Below, one piece after another: positions 50,740 through 61,778 of a DNA stretch of 64,000 bases. Position numbers and translations under genes: made by a program. The stretch lies in contig JBFGKE010000013.1 of NCBI GenBank assembly GCA_041576815.1, positions 18,534 to 82,533 of the forward strand. The letters run 5' to 3'. Each line of letters starts with the position of its first letter. Position 1 is the first letter of the stretch. The notes beneath the pieces are model-generated. The model ran no database searches. It saw only the letters and a list, made by a program, of their open reading frames with translations, and was not told the origin of the DNA. Source of the stretch: SG8-38 sp041576815 (lineage in GTDB: Bacteria; Myxococcota_A; Polyangia; Polyangiales; Houyiibacteriaceae).

Positions 50740-52528
50740 GCCGCCCCGCGTGAGGGGGGCAGAGCACCACGAGCTGGCCGGAGCTGGGCAGAGGCGAATC
50801 GGCGTGGACGAACGTGACGTCTCCCTCATCGTCGATTGCGAAGAGCGGCACCGCGTCGGCGCCCAGGCTGTCCTCGAGCTGCTCGATGCTCGAGACCTGG
50901 TCTGCGGGAACGACTTGCGTCACCGCCCCCGCCTTGACAAGCGCATCCAGCTTGTCGAACGTCGCGCCACCCGCCACATGATGCGATTGGAGCTCGCCCG
51001 CGTAGCCCAGCAGCGGCTTTCCGAGCTCGGTGCTCGGGTGGATCTGGTGTACCTTGGCCTCCCCGAACAGCCGCCGGAAGTGTGTGGCAGCCAGCGTGTT
51101 CACGTCGTCGTTCGGCGTCACCGCCAAGAAATGCCCGATGCCATCGAGGTCGAGACTTCGAAGCACGCGGCGCGACATGATCCGCCCGCGATGCGCGTCG
51201 AGCCCCTGCGCGGTGGCCAGGTCGACTTTGGCGGCGTCCGCATCGGCGAGGACCACGCGCACACCCCGGTGCGCGAGCGCCTTGCCGATGGCACGGCCAA
51301 CTCGGCCCGCACCGAGGATCAGCACGCCTCGAGGCGTACGTTGCGCAAGACCGAGCATTCGTGCGAGGGGCACCGCGGATAGCCCCGACGTCAACACCGT
51401 CAGCGCGATGACCGCGAACGTCACCGGCATCAAAATCGACGCCTCTTCATAGCCCGACTCGGTGAGCTCGAGCGCGAACAGCGACGAGACTGCCGCCGCG
51501 ACGACGCCCCGTGGTGCCATCGCGCTCAAGAACACTCGCTCGCGCCAAACGAGGCTAGAGCCCGGCGTGGAGAGCCACACCGAGAGCGGCCTCGCGACGA
51601 AGATCGCGACGGCCACGAAAGCCAGCGCCTCGAGAGGCAGTCCGGTGATGTCGCTCAGCTCCATGCGGGCCGTGAGCAGGATGAAGAGGATGGAGATCAG
51701 AAGGATGCGAGCGTGCTCCGTGAATTCGAGGCTCTGCTCCATGTCGACCTTTTTCTGCGATGCGAGAGCGATTCCCATCACGGTCACCGCGAGAAGCCCG
51801 GACTCGGCCTGGATCCGATTGGCGAGGGCGAAAACCACGAGCGCAAAAGGAACGACGACCGCGTTGTGCAAGAACTCCGGCAAAAGGTTCCGCTGACGAA
51901 ACCTCACGAAGAGGAAGGCCGCCGCAAAACCCACGAACGTGCTCAACGCGGCTGCCTTGAGGATCCCGATGCTCACGACCGAAAAAGCCCGCTCGACCTC
52001 CTCGGCTTTGATCCCTTGAAACACCAACACCGTGAGGATCGCGCCAATCGGGTCGTTGATGATGCCTTCGAGCTTCAGCACCGGCCCGACGGCCCCGCGC
52101 GGACGAGCGTGGCGAAGTAGGGGGCCGATCACCGTCGGCCCGGTCACGACCAGAATCGCCCCGAGCAGAAGCGCGATCTCGATTCTCAAGTCGAGAAGAT
52201 AGTGACCCGCCGCGGTGAGCACCGCCCAGGTGATTGGAACGCCGAACACGATGAGGCGCCGAACGGGCGAGATGACGTGCCGCATCTCCTCCCAGCTCGC
52301 GGTCAGCCCGCCCTCGAACAGGACGATGGCCGCAGCCAGCGAGACGAACGGGAACGTGAGCGAGCCAAGCACCTCGTCGGGCTCGAAGAGGCCGGTCACC
52401 GGCCCTGCCACGAAGCCGACGACCAGGAGGACGAGGATGGACGGAAACCTCAGCCGCCACGCGACCCACTGGGACGCCGCGCCGAGCGCGACCAGGATGA
52501 CGATTCCATTCAGGGTGTCGTGGTGCAT
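50726..52528 (-). CDS. NhaP/CPA1-type cation:proton antiporter with RCK (TrkA-N) domain
   Basis: The 600-residue protein has about 12 N-terminal membrane helices with the antiporter motifs LFEGGLTASWEEM, GAILVVTGPTVIGPLLRHAR and ALAEVFVARPLS-like segments. A Rossmann RCK/TrkA-N domain (RGVLILGAGRVGRAIGKALA, NAD-binding) follows, then a small C-terminal domain. Such proteins exchange Na+ or K+ for H+ and are gated by nucleotides. ATG 52528 overlaps the divergent gene region. The substrate ion is not determined by the sequence. Confidence 0.87.
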   Translation of the reverse strand: MHHDTLNGIVILVALGAASQWVAWRLRFPSILVLLVVGFVAGPVTGLFEPDEVLGSLTFPFVSLAAAIVLFEGGLTASWEEMRHVISPVRRLIVFGVPITWAVLTAAGHYLLDLRIEIALLLGAILVVTGPTVIGPLLRHARPRGAVGPVLKLEGIINDPIGAILTVLVFQGIKAEEVERAFSVVSIGILKAAALSTFVGFAAAFLFVRFRQRNLLPEFLHNAVVVPFALVVFALANRIQAESGLLAVTVMGIALASQKKVDMEQSLEFTEHARILLISILFILLTARMELSDITGLPLEALAFVAVAIFVARPLSVWLSTPGSSLVWRERVFLSAMAPRGVVAAAVSSLFALELTESGYEEASILMPVTFAVIALTVLTSGLSAVPLARMLGLAQRTPRGVLILGAGRVGRAIGKALAHRGVRVVLADADAAKVDLATAQGLDAHRGRIMSRRVLRSLDLDGIGHFLAVTPNDDVNTLAATHFRRLFGEAKVHQIHPSTELGKPLLGYAGELQSHHVAGGATFDKLDALVKAGAVTQVVPADQVSSIEQLEDSLGADAVPLFAIDDEGDVTFVHADSPLPSSGQLVVLCPPHAGRLSSS

Positions 52529-52543
52529 CTTTGGTCAGGCGCG

Positions 52544-52846
52544 GTGGAGAAGGCTTTGCGAGGAGCGCGATTCGGACTTACAACGAACTTCGTGATTCCG
52601 GAAGAGATCGACCTCGAGGACCTTCGCCGCCGGCTTGCCGCGCGTTTCGCTGGGACGCCTCCGGCGGGCTATGTGCGCGGGAAGGGCGATCTCCGCGCGG
52701 GGGTCGTGGCGATCCTCGAGTGCTCCGAGGCGGAGGCGGAGGCGCTCGTCGATACGCTCGAAAGCCGCCGGCTCATCTGGTACGAGGGCGATCGGAAGGA
52801 GTCGGTCGATCGGCTGGAGAGTCATTGGCGGCTCGGCGGGGATTGA
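52544..52846 (+). CDS. Small conserved-looking hypothetical protein
   Basis: The 100-residue product is not recognised. It is soluble, with a helical C-terminal half (SEAEAEALVDTLESRRLIWYEGD) that resembles small winged-helix-like domains but lacks a recognisable motif. The start could be the GTG at 52544 or slightly earlier GTGs at 52520/52523 that overlap the antiporter start. It is followed 12 bases later by marC on the same strand, so the pair is probably co-transcribed. Confidence 0.6.
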   Translation: MEKALRGARFGLTTNFVIPEEIDLEDLRRRLAARFAGTPPAGYVRGKGDLRAGVVAILECSEAEAEALVDTLESRRLIWYEGDRKESVDRLESHWRLGGD

Positions 52847-52858
52847 CGGAGCGCGCAC

Positions 52859-53551
52859 GTGGAGGTGACGCTCATCCAGAACTTCGTCCTCGCGATGATC
52901 GCGATCCTGAATCCGCTCGGCAAGGTCCCAATCTGGGTCGAGGCGTCCGAGGGGTGTAACGCCGCCGTTCGAAGCCGGCTTGCCTTGCTCGTCACGGGCA
53001 CAGCGACGCTGCTTCTCCTTCTGTTTCTCTTCTTTGGGCAGTCGATTCTCGACTTCCTCGGGATCGACGTGCCTTCCTTTCGCGTTGGGGGGGGCATCAT
53101 CATCCTCTTGATCGGGCTCGACATGCTGCGCGGTCGAGCCGTGAACATCGACAACAGCAACCACGCCAAAGGAAAAGACGCGCTCGATCGCGCCAAGGCC
53201 CGATTTCGAGACATCGTGGTCCCGGTCGCAGTCCCCATTCTCGCCGGGCCGGGCTCGATCACGACTGCGCTCTTGTTCGGCATTCGCGTTGACGAGTGGC
53301 AGGACCGCTTGCTGCTCGGCGGCGTGTTGCTCGTGCTCATGGCGTTGGTTCTGGCTTTGCTCCTGGCGGGACACAAGATTCAGGATGTGCTCGGCGACCT
53401 CGTTCTGAGCGTACAGACCCGTATTTGGGGTCTGCTTCTCACGGCCATTGCCGCGCAGCTGATCCTCGTGGGCCTCGGAGAGGCCTTTCCGAGCTGGCTC
53501 GATGCATCGTCGCCGATTCTAAACGACGTGCAGCCCACGGAGGCGCAATGA
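52859..53551 (+). CDS. MarC family integral membrane protein
   Basis: The 230-residue protein has about six membrane helices and the MarC/UPF0056 landmarks: LAMIAILNPLGKVPIWV, LDFLGIDVPSFRVGGGIIIL and VPVAVPILAGPGSITTALL. Despite the name, the family has no confirmed role in antibiotic resistance; function is unknown. The start is GTG 52859. It converges on the DUF420 gene with a 27-base gap. Confidence 0.88.
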   Translation: MEVTLIQNFVLAMIAILNPLGKVPIWVEASEGCNAAVRSRLALLVTGTATLLLLLFLFFGQSILDFLGIDVPSFRVGGGIIILLIGLDMLRGRAVNIDNSNHAKGKDALDRAKARFRDIVVPVAVPILAGPGSITTALLFGIRVDEWQDRLLLGGVLLVLMALVLALLLAGHKIQDVLGDLVLSVQTRIWGLLLTAIAAQLILVGLGEAFPSWLDASSPILNDVQPTEAQ

Positions 53552-53578
53552 TGGTCGAGCTTGGCTCGAGCCGATCGC

Positions 53579-54097
53579 TCACCTCAGCATGAGGTAGATG
53601 ACCACCCCCGTGACCGATACGTACAGCCAAATCGGGAGCGTCCATCTCGCGAGCCGCTTGTGCGTCGCAAAGCGCTGACGGGCTGCCAGGTAGAACGTGG
53701 TCAAAATCATCGGGAGCATCGCGATCGACAGGACGACGTGGGTGATCAGAATGGTGAAGTAGACGATGCGGATCGAGCCGACGCCCTGATATGGGGTGTC
53801 ACCGTGAGCGTAGTGGTACAGCACGTAGCCGACGAGGAATACCGCGGAGGCCGCGAACGCCGACACCATCAAACGCTTGTGGATTTCGCGTTGGCCGCTT
53901 CTTATCGCGCGGTATCCGAGCACCAACAGAATTGCGGCAGTCGCGTTGAGCGTCGCATTCACGCCGGGCATGAAGCTCAGATCGGCGTCGACGCCACCCC
54001 CCTCGCGGACGAGCAGAAGCCAGCCGAGAAAGCTGACTGCCGCGGTCGACACGAGCGCGTTGAAGACCCAAAAGCCTCGATCGCTCTCCGTGGTCAC
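53579..54097 (-). CDS. DUF420 family membrane protein
   Basis: The 172-residue protein has four to five membrane helices and matches DUF420 (YozB/CtaM-type): LPMILTTFYLAARQRFATHKRLARWTLPIWLYVSVTGVV split over two helices, and HKRLMVSAFAASAVFLVGYVLYHY with conserved histidines. In Bacillus and Staphylococcus the family is needed for heme-copper oxidase maturation. No oxidase genes are nearby. It is 9 bases downstream of the aminotransferase gene. Confidence 0.82.
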   Translation of the reverse strand: MTTESDRGFWVFNALVSTAAVSFLGWLLLVREGGGVDADLSFMPGVNATLNATAAILLVLGYRAIRSGQREIHKRLMVSAFAASAVFLVGYVLYHYAHGDTPYQGVGSIRIVYFTILITHVVLSIAMLPMILTTFYLAARQRFATHKRLARWTLPIWLYVSVTGVVIYLMLR

Positions 54098-54106
54098 GGC
54101 GCGAGC

Positions 54107-55300
54107 CTAGGCGCAACCCCGCAGCTCGGCCAGGGCGTGATCGATCGCGTCCAAGACACGCGGCACCTCGTCGGGGGAGTTGGGCCAATGGGGCGCAAAG
54201 CGCATCAGGCCATCGGGTGTATTGCAGACGACGCCTCGGTTTCGGAGGGCGCCGGCCAGCTTCGACAGCCGGACGTCGGCCGGAATCGTCACCCCAAGCA
54301 GCGTGGAGCGCAGCGCCGGGTCCGATGGGCGATGGCTTTTGAAGCCGCGCTCCACCAAGCCCGACTCGAGCTGGTCGAGGTAGCGGCCGACGTGGGCGTG
54401 GATCGCCTCGACGCCGATCTCTGCGATGAGCTCGATTGAAGCGCCGAGCCCAGCAAGGCCGATGACGTTGCTGGTGCCGATCTCGAGCACCTGGGCGCTG
54501 CGCTTCAGAGGATTGTCGTATCGAAGGCACGGCTCGTCGCCGACCAAGAACGCGGCAGGCTCCTCGTGGCTCAACCAACCCGCGAGGCGAGGCTCGAGAC
54601 TCGCGGCACGACGCTCGGCGACGTAGAGCATGCCCGCACCCTCGGGGCCCATGAGGTGCTTGTGGCTGCCCGAGCTCAGGTAGTCGATGCCCCACCCGAC
54701 GTCGACGGGCGCGGCCCCGAGCGCCTGAATCGCGTCGACGAACAGCTCCGCGCCGTACCGGTGACAAAGGGCGGCCATCTCGGGAAGCGGCATTCGAAGT
54801 CCGGTCTTGTACTGGACCGCACTCACGGCGACGAGTCGAGCTCCGCGCGAAAGGCCACGTTCGAGCTCTTCGAGACCTTCGCCGACCGACCGATGGCAGC
54901 CATCGAGGGACAGCCGGACGAGCTCCAGCCCGAACTCGTCGGCGGCCTGCTGCCAAGGCGTGACGTTTGCGGGGAACTCCCCGTCGAAGAGGATCACGCG
55001 ATCGCCCTTCTTCCACCGCAGTCCAAACGCGATGTCGATCACGCCGTGCGTGGTGTTGGACACGAACGCGATCTCGCTCGGACTCGCGGAGATCAGAGAG
55101 GCGAGGTCTTTACGAACCCGTTCGAGCCGAGGCGCCCAGCGCGTGAAGCCCGCCATGCCTCCGCGCGCATAGTCCGCCGTGACCTCGTCGATTCGGGCCC
55201 GCACCGGCAGTGACAGCGGCGAAATCGCGGCGTGAGCGAGGTACGCGATGCCTTCCAAGTCGGGGAAGAGCGCGCGATCACCGAGCGTGGGCTTCGGCAT
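54107..55300 (-). CDS. Class V aminotransferase family protein
   Basis: The 397-residue PLP-dependent enzyme begins YLAHAAISPLSLPVRARI and has IAFVSNTTHGVIDIA, ELFVDAIQALGAAPVDV and the lysine motif SSGSHKHLMGPEGAGMLYV, where Lys binds PLP. The fold group includes cysteine desulfurases, kynureninase and isopenicillin N epimerase-like proteins; no active-site cysteine typical of desulfurases is visible. The substrate is unknown. It is transcribed toward DUF420, 9 bases downstream of the biotin carrier gene. Confidence 0.85.
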   Translation of the reverse strand: MPKPTLGDRALFPDLEGIAYLAHAAISPLSLPVRARIDEVTADYARGGMAGFTRWAPRLERVRKDLASLISASPSEIAFVSNTTHGVIDIAFGLRWKKGDRVILFDGEFPANVTPWQQAADEFGLELVRLSLDGCHRSVGEGLEELERGLSRGARLVAVSAVQYKTGLRMPLPEMAALCHRYGAELFVDAIQALGAAPVDVGWGIDYLSSGSHKHLMGPEGAGMLYVAERRAASLEPRLAGWLSHEEPAAFLVGDEPCLRYDNPLKRSAQVLEIGTSNVIGLAGLGASIELIAEIGVEAIHAHVGRYLDQLESGLVERGFKSHRPSDPALRSTLLGVTIPADVRLSKLAGALRNRGVVCNTPDGLMRFAPHWPNSPDEVPRVLDAIDHALAELRGCA

Positions 55301-55309
55301 GCACGCACC

Positions 55310-55887
55310 CTAGCACTTGGTGAGCGCCAAGATCACGTCCCCGCGAACGACATCGTCACCATCGTTCGGCACGATCTCGGCAACCGTAGCTTCGTCGGGA
55401 AGATCGTCGCCCTGGTAGACCAGCCGATTGAAGGTTTTCATCACTTCGAGAAGGCCAACCGTCTGGCCGAAGCGAACGACATCGCCCTCGGATATGAACG
55501 GCGCCTCGCTCGGCGTGGGCCGGCTGTAGAAGCGACCGCTCATCGGCGCGACGAACGCGAGAGAACCAGTCTCGTCGGCCGTCGATGGTAGGGGCCTTTT
55601 CGCAGCCGACTTGGCAGACACCGTCGAAACGGCGCAAAGCACCTGACCGTACTGCACCGGAGCGCGTGTTTTCCCGTCGCCGGCGACCGTCGCGACCCGC
55701 CCCGACATCCCTTCGGGAACGATCAGCGCGCGCCGGACGCCAAGCACTTCGATCGTGCCAATCGATTCGCCTGCCGCGACCAGATCGCCCTCGCACACCC
55801 GAGGCTCGAAAATCCCGACGGTGGGCGAGGCGAGCTCGGTCGTGCCATCGGCGCCCGAACGCGCGCGAAGCACGTGACCTGCTTCGG

Positions 55888-55891
<4 letters not shown>
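55310..55891 (-). CDS. Biotin carboxyl carrier protein with two biotinyl-like domains
   Basis: The 193-residue protein carries the biotin arm of an acyl-CoA carboxylase. The C-terminal domain (about 112-190) has the biotinylation site LLEVMKTFN with Lys152 and the usual APMSGRFY start. A second, N-terminal domain (about 20-88; ASPTVGIFEP, GTIEVLGV) has the same layout, but the lysine position is Gly51. GTG 55891 overlaps the stop of the carboxyltransferase gene as GTGA. The carrier is the last gene of a three-gene carboxylase operon. Confidence 0.82.
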
Positions 55892-57617
<1,726 letters not shown>

Positions 57618-57618
<1 letters not shown>

Positions 57619-58964
57619 CAGGCCTCCCACCCCGGCACGGCGCGGGTGTCGTATCGATTGGCCCTGAAGGCCTCCGACCCGAGCACCGCGATGTGCATCG
57701 GGATCGTGGTCGAGATGCCATCGCATCGGATGCCCTGCAAGGCTTCGGTCATTCGGTCGCAGGCCTCGTCGCGGCTCGTCCCCCAAGCGATGACTTTGCA
57801 GACGAGGCTGTCGTAGTGCGGCGGCACCTCGTATCCGGGCTCGACGTGGGTATCGACGCGCACGTTTCCGTCCGCTGCGGGGACCTGCCACTCTGCGATC
57901 ACGCCGGGGCTCGGCGCGAAACCGTCGGATGGATCCTCGGCGTTGATGCGACACTCGATCGCGTGTCCGCGGAGGTCCACGTCGCTCTGCGAGAACCATA
58001 GCGGCTCACCGGCCGCGATTCGGATCTGGGCCTCGACGAGATCGAGCCGCGCGCGCATCTCGGTGACAGGATGCTCGACTTGAAGGCGCGCGTTCATCTC
58101 CATGAACCGCAGCTCGCCCTGGTCGTCGAGGAGGAACTCCATCGTGCCTGCACCGACATACCCGATCGAGCGCGTTGCGGCGACGGCGGCTTCCAAGGTT
58201 TGTGCCCGCTCGGCGTCGCTCAGCACGATGGCCGGCGACTCCTCGATGAGCTTCTGGTGGTTGCGCTGGACCGAGCAATCGCGCTCACCGAGATGCACGA
58301 CCTGCCCGTAGCGGTCGGCCAAGAGCTGAATCTCGACGTGGCGACCCCCCTCGATCAGTTTCTCCAGGTATAGGCGTCCGTCGCCAAAGGCTGCCGTCGA
58401 CTCGGCATGCGCCGCCTCGTAGGCGCCCTTGACCTCGGCGGCGGCGCGGACCGCACGCATGCCGCGACCGCCACCACCGCTTTCGGCTTTCAAGAGTACG
58501 GGGTATCCAACGCGATCGGCGACCGCGCGAGCCTCCTCGGCATCGCGCAGCACGCCGTCGCTGCCGGGGATCAGCTTCAAGCCAGCACTGGCCATCGCGG
58601 TCTTCGCCGGAGTCTTTCGGCCGAGCCTCTGCATGACGGCTGGAGGTGGACCGATGAAGGTGATGCCGTGCGCTTGGCACAGCGCTGCGAAGCGAGGGTC
58701 TTCGGCGAGAAAGCCCCAGCCGGGGTGGAGCGCGCTACACCGGGTCTGCACGGCGGCCTGCACGATTCGCTCCCTGGCAAGGTAGCTCTCGCTCGACCGC
58801 GAGGGGCCGAGCATCACCGACTCTCGGTCCCTGAGATAGGGCGCGGCCAGGTCAGCCTGGGAGACGCCAAAGACCGGCGTGACGCCGAGACGGTCGCAGG
58901 TCCGGGCGATTCGGGCTGCGACCTCGCCGCGGTTCGCGATGAAAAGACGCCGGAATCGCTTCAC
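57618..58964 (-). CDS. accC: Biotin carboxylase subunit of acyl-CoA carboxylase
   Basis: The ATP-grasp enzyme carboxylates biotin with bicarbonate and ATP. The 448-residue protein has FIANRGEVAARIARTC, SALHPGWGFLAEDPRFA, VLLKAESGGGGRGMRAV, LGERDCSVQRNHQKLIEE, FMEMNARLQVEHPVTEM and INAEDP motifs, all standard. GTG 58964 gives the normal start VKRFRRLFIANRGE; ATG 58982 would add six residues. It is the first gene of the operon followed by the carboxyltransferase and carrier genes. Confidence 0.92.
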
Positions 58965-59046
58965 GGGCGCGCACCTTAACATCGCCCTCGGCTCCTGAAC
59001 AGCAGAGCGAGCACACCGGTTCACTTCATGTCAAAATGAGCGGGTT

Positions 59047-59898
59047 ATGTGCCGTCTCTTCGGGTTTCGGAGCGTGATTCAAAGCCAGGTGCACCGGTCG
59101 CTCATGGACGCCGACAACGCGCTCGGCGCGCAGAGCAACGACCATCGCGACGGCTGGGGCGTGGCGTTCTACGTGGACGGGGCCCCGCACATCACGAGAA
59201 GCCCCGCGACGGCGCTGGACGACGTGCTCTTTCATCGCGTGAGCGGCGTGGTGGCGTCGGAGACGGTGCTTGCGCACGTTCGGCGCGCCACCAACGGCGA
59301 CGTTTCCGTGCTGAACTGTCACCCATTCCAGCACGGGAAATGGGTCATGGCGCACAACGGAGACATCCAAGACTTCCCGAAGCACCGGCCGGAGCTCATG
59401 CAGCGCGTCGCACCGAGGCTGCGTCGCTACATTCTGGGTGACACCGACAGCGAGGTGCTGTTCTTCCTGTTTCTCACGCACCTGTCGCAGCACGGCCCGC
59501 TCACCGGGCGCATCGGCGTCGAAGAAAGCGCCATGGCGCTCCAGTCGACGCTCGAGCACATCCGGGCGATCTGCGACCTCGACTCGAGCAAAGAGCCATC
59601 GCTCCTCACGGCGATTGTGACCGACGGGACGACGATGGTCGCCGCACAAGGCGGCAAAGAGCTTTTTTGGTCCACCTACAAGACGCGCTGCGCAGACCGC
59701 GACACCTGCCCGAGCCTTTCCCCCGAATGCGAGGCGCCGTCGGACACCGGCTACGTCAACCACCTCATCTTTTCGAGCGAAACCATCCAAGGCGAAAACA
59801 TCTGGCTCCCCCTCGAGCAGGGCGAAATCATCGGCGTCGACTGGCGCATGAAGCTCCTCCGCACCAGCGGCCACCGCCACCTCTCCGTCGTCAACTAA
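59047..59898 (+). CDS. Class II glutamine amidotransferase (YafJ-like)
   Basis: The 283-residue protein has the N-terminal nucleophile MCRLFGF (Cys2), QSNDHRDGWGVAFY, AHVRRATNGDVSVLNCHPF and MAHNGDIQDF, the Ntn-hydrolase glutaminase fold. There is no synthase domain, so it either acts alone or hands ammonia to another protein. Members of this group work in the removal of damaged peptides or in ergothioneine-like pathways, but the role here is unknown. ATG 59047 places Cys2 correctly. It is divergent from the carboxylase operon. Confidence 0.87.
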   Translation: MCRLFGFRSVIQSQVHRSLMDADNALGAQSNDHRDGWGVAFYVDGAPHITRSPATALDDVLFHRVSGVVASETVLAHVRRATNGDVSVLNCHPFQHGKWVMAHNGDIQDFPKHRPELMQRVAPRLRRYILGDTDSEVLFFLFLTHLSQHGPLTGRIGVEESAMALQSTLEHIRAICDLDSSKEPSLLTAIVTDGTTMVAAQGGKELFWSTYKTRCADRDTCPSLSPECEAPSDTGYVNHLIFSSETIQGENIWLPLEQGEIIGVDWRMKLLRTSGHRHLSVVN

Positions 59899-59976
59899 AA
59901 AGGGGACAGTCCCCTTTTCTACCTTCAGTCTAGGTTTTTTCTAGACATCATCTCGAAAAGGGGACTGTCCCCTTTA
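59897..59976. repeat. Paired inverted-repeat element with GGGGAC/GTCCCC palindromes
   Basis: Two near-identical 19-21-base palindromes flank a 38-base core: AAAAGGGGAC-A-GTCCCCTTTT (59898-59918) and AAAGGGGAC-T-GTCCCCTTT (59957-59975). They are reverse complements of each other, so the whole 80 bases is a large inverted repeat. The core adds TCTAG/CTAGA arms (59929-59933, 59941-59945) around a run of T. The element fills the 82-base gap between the glutaminase and dus genes and could also act as a transcription terminator in either direction. Confidence 0.8.
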
Positions 59977-59980
59977 ACAC

Positions 59981-61165
59981 ATGGACTCGGTTTATAAGAG
60001 CACGTTGAATCGGGCGGTGCCGTTGGCGCGGCGGGGGGAGTTTGCCGCGGTGCCGATCGGGCCCCTTTCGGTGTGGCCGCCGGTCGTGCTGGCGCCGATG
60101 GCCGGCGTGACGAACTGGCCGTTTCGCGCGATCTGCAGGCGGTTTGGCGCCGGGCTCTACGTGAGCGAGATGGTGACGGCCCGCCCGCTCGTCGAAGGGC
60201 GGGCCAAGACGCTGATGCTGGCGGAGTTCGGAAGAGACGAAAGCCCGCGAAGCCTTCAGCTCTACGGCGTCGATCCGTATTACGTCGGCGAAGCGGTCAA
60301 GTGGCTCGTCGGCGAAGGCCACGTCGACCACATCGACATGAACTTCGGCTGCCCCGTACCCAAAGTCACGAGAAAGGGAGGCGGCTCTGCGATCCCCGCA
60401 AAGCCGGCGTTGCTGCGAAGCATCGTGCGGGCCGCAGTGCACAGCGCAGGCGCGATCCCGGTGACCATCAAGTTCCGCATGGGGATCGACGACAGCCTGC
60501 TGACCTACGAAGACGCGGGACGCATCGCCGAGGACGAAGGCTGCAAGGCCGTGGCGCTCCACGCGCGAACCGCGGCCCAGCTCTACGACGGGGAAGCCCG
60601 CTGGGAGTCGATTGCGAGGCTCAAAGACGTGGTGACGACAATTCCCGTGCTCGGCAACGGCGACGTCTGGGAGGCACATGACGCGCTTCGAATGATGCGT
60701 ACCACGGGATGCGACGGCGTCGTCATCGGACGCGGTTGCCTGGGTCGGCCCTGGCTCTTTCGCGATCTCGCCGATGTGTTCGAGGGCCGCGAGCCCGAAA
60801 ACCCGCCCGCGTTTGGTGGGGTCGTCGATATCGCCCTCGAGCACGCCGCACTACTGGCCGAGTGGGCCGGAGAAGCGACTGCCATGCGGATGTTCCGCCG
60901 GCACAGCAGCTGGTACACCAAAGGCTTTCGCGGAAGTGCCAAGCTCCGCGCGCGCCTCATGCGGGTCACCACGCTCTCGGAGCTCGAAGAGGCTCTCCGC
61001 GCCGCAGACCCGTTCGAGCCCTTTCCCCCGGAAGCCATGCGCGTGCCGCGCGGAAAGACCGCCGGCCGCCAGAGGGTGTCGCTCCCCGAGGGCTTCCTCG
61101 ACGACCGGCTCACCGACGCCACACCCCCCGCCCACGTCGACGCCCAGGCGGTCAGCGGGGGATAG
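59981..61165 (+). CDS. tRNA-dihydrouridine synthase (DusB-like)
   Basis: The flavoenzyme reduces uridines to dihydrouridine in tRNA. The 394-residue protein has APMAGVTNWPFRAICRRFGAGL, the catalytic Cys124 in IDMNFGCPVPKVTRKGGGSA, VTIKFRMGIDD, LHARTAAQLYDG and GNGDVWEAHDALRMM, with VIGRGCLGRPWLF. The family is clear; the target position (DusB type) is inferred from the VTNWPFR/NFGCP pattern. The C-terminal 50 residues are a poorly conserved extension. It starts 5 bases after the inverted-repeat element. Confidence 0.88.
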   Translation: MDSVYKSTLNRAVPLARRGEFAAVPIGPLSVWPPVVLAPMAGVTNWPFRAICRRFGAGLYVSEMVTARPLVEGRAKTLMLAEFGRDESPRSLQLYGVDPYYVGEAVKWLVGEGHVDHIDMNFGCPVPKVTRKGGGSAIPAKPALLRSIVRAAVHSAGAIPVTIKFRMGIDDSLLTYEDAGRIAEDEGCKAVALHARTAAQLYDGEARWESIARLKDVVTTIPVLGNGDVWEAHDALRMMRTTGCDGVVIGRGCLGRPWLFRDLADVFEGREPENPPAFGGVVDIALEHAALLAEWAGEATAMRMFRRHSSWYTKGFRGSAKLRARLMRVTTLSELEEALRAADPFEPFPPEAMRVPRGKTAGRQRVSLPEGFLDDRLTDATPPAHVDAQAVSGG

Positions 61166-61257
61166 GTGCATGCGCAAAAATCGCACGCGACTCCTCGCGT
61201 GGGATGCGTGGACGGCCTCGAAACCCGGACCTAGGCTTCGTCCGCGAAGGAGCCAGG

Positions 61258-61716
61258 ATGACAGAGCACAAAGCGACCGTTCACTGGAGGCGGCAGAGCG
61301 AAGGTTTCGGCCACAAGGAATACAATCGCGATCACCTGTGGAAATTCGTCGGGGGTCACGAAGTGCATGCATCGGCAGCGCCGAAGTATCTCGGTGACCC
61401 CGCGCTCGTCGATCCCGAAGAAGCGTTCGTGGCTTCGCTTTCGAGCTGCCACATGCTGACCTTCCTCGCGCTCGCGTCGCGTGACGGCTTCGTCGTCGAT
61501 GACTACGAAGATCACGCGGTCGGTTTCATGGAGCGCAATGCACAAAAGCGTGTTGCCATCACGCGCGTGGTGCTCAGCCCAAAAATCACGTGGGGCGGCG
61601 AGCCGCCGAGCAGCACGAAGCTCGAGGAGCTTCACGAGAACGCGCACAAACACTGCTTCATCGCCAACTCGGTGACGACGAAAGTCGAAGTCGCGCAGTC
61701 GCCTGACCCACTTTAA
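61258..61716 (+). CDS. OsmC family peroxiredoxin-like protein
   Basis: The 152-residue protein belongs to OsmC/Ohr, thiol peroxidases that reduce organic hydroperoxides. The two conserved cysteines are Cys64 in SLSSCHMLTFLALA and Cys133 in HKHCFIANSV. It begins MTEHKATVHWRR, with AAPKYLGDPALVDPEEAFVAS, typical of the OsmC subgroup. ATG 61258 has GAAGGAG just upstream. It is downstream of dus on the same strand and converges on the Kazal lipoprotein. Confidence 0.88.
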   Translation: MTEHKATVHWRRQSEGFGHKEYNRDHLWKFVGGHEVHASAAPKYLGDPALVDPEEAFVASLSSCHMLTFLALASRDGFVVDDYEDHAVGFMERNAQKRVAITRVVLSPKITWGGEPPSSTKLEELHENAHKHCFIANSVTTKVEVAQSPDPL

Positions 61717-61735
61717 AAGCCGTCGGCCCGACGGC
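61715..61735 (-). terminator. Rho-independent terminator for the Kazal lipoprotein gene
   Basis: Read on the minus strand: a 7-bp stem GCCGTCG, loop GGC, CGACGGC (61735-61719) followed by TTTT (61718-61715). It lies 44 bases after the stop of the 61779-63548 gene. The U run is short and it overlaps the end of osmC, but the stem is GC-rich and perfect. Confidence 0.6.
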
Positions 61736-61778
61736 GATGGTGTAACCGTCAGGCCGACGAGATGGACAAGTTAATTCG

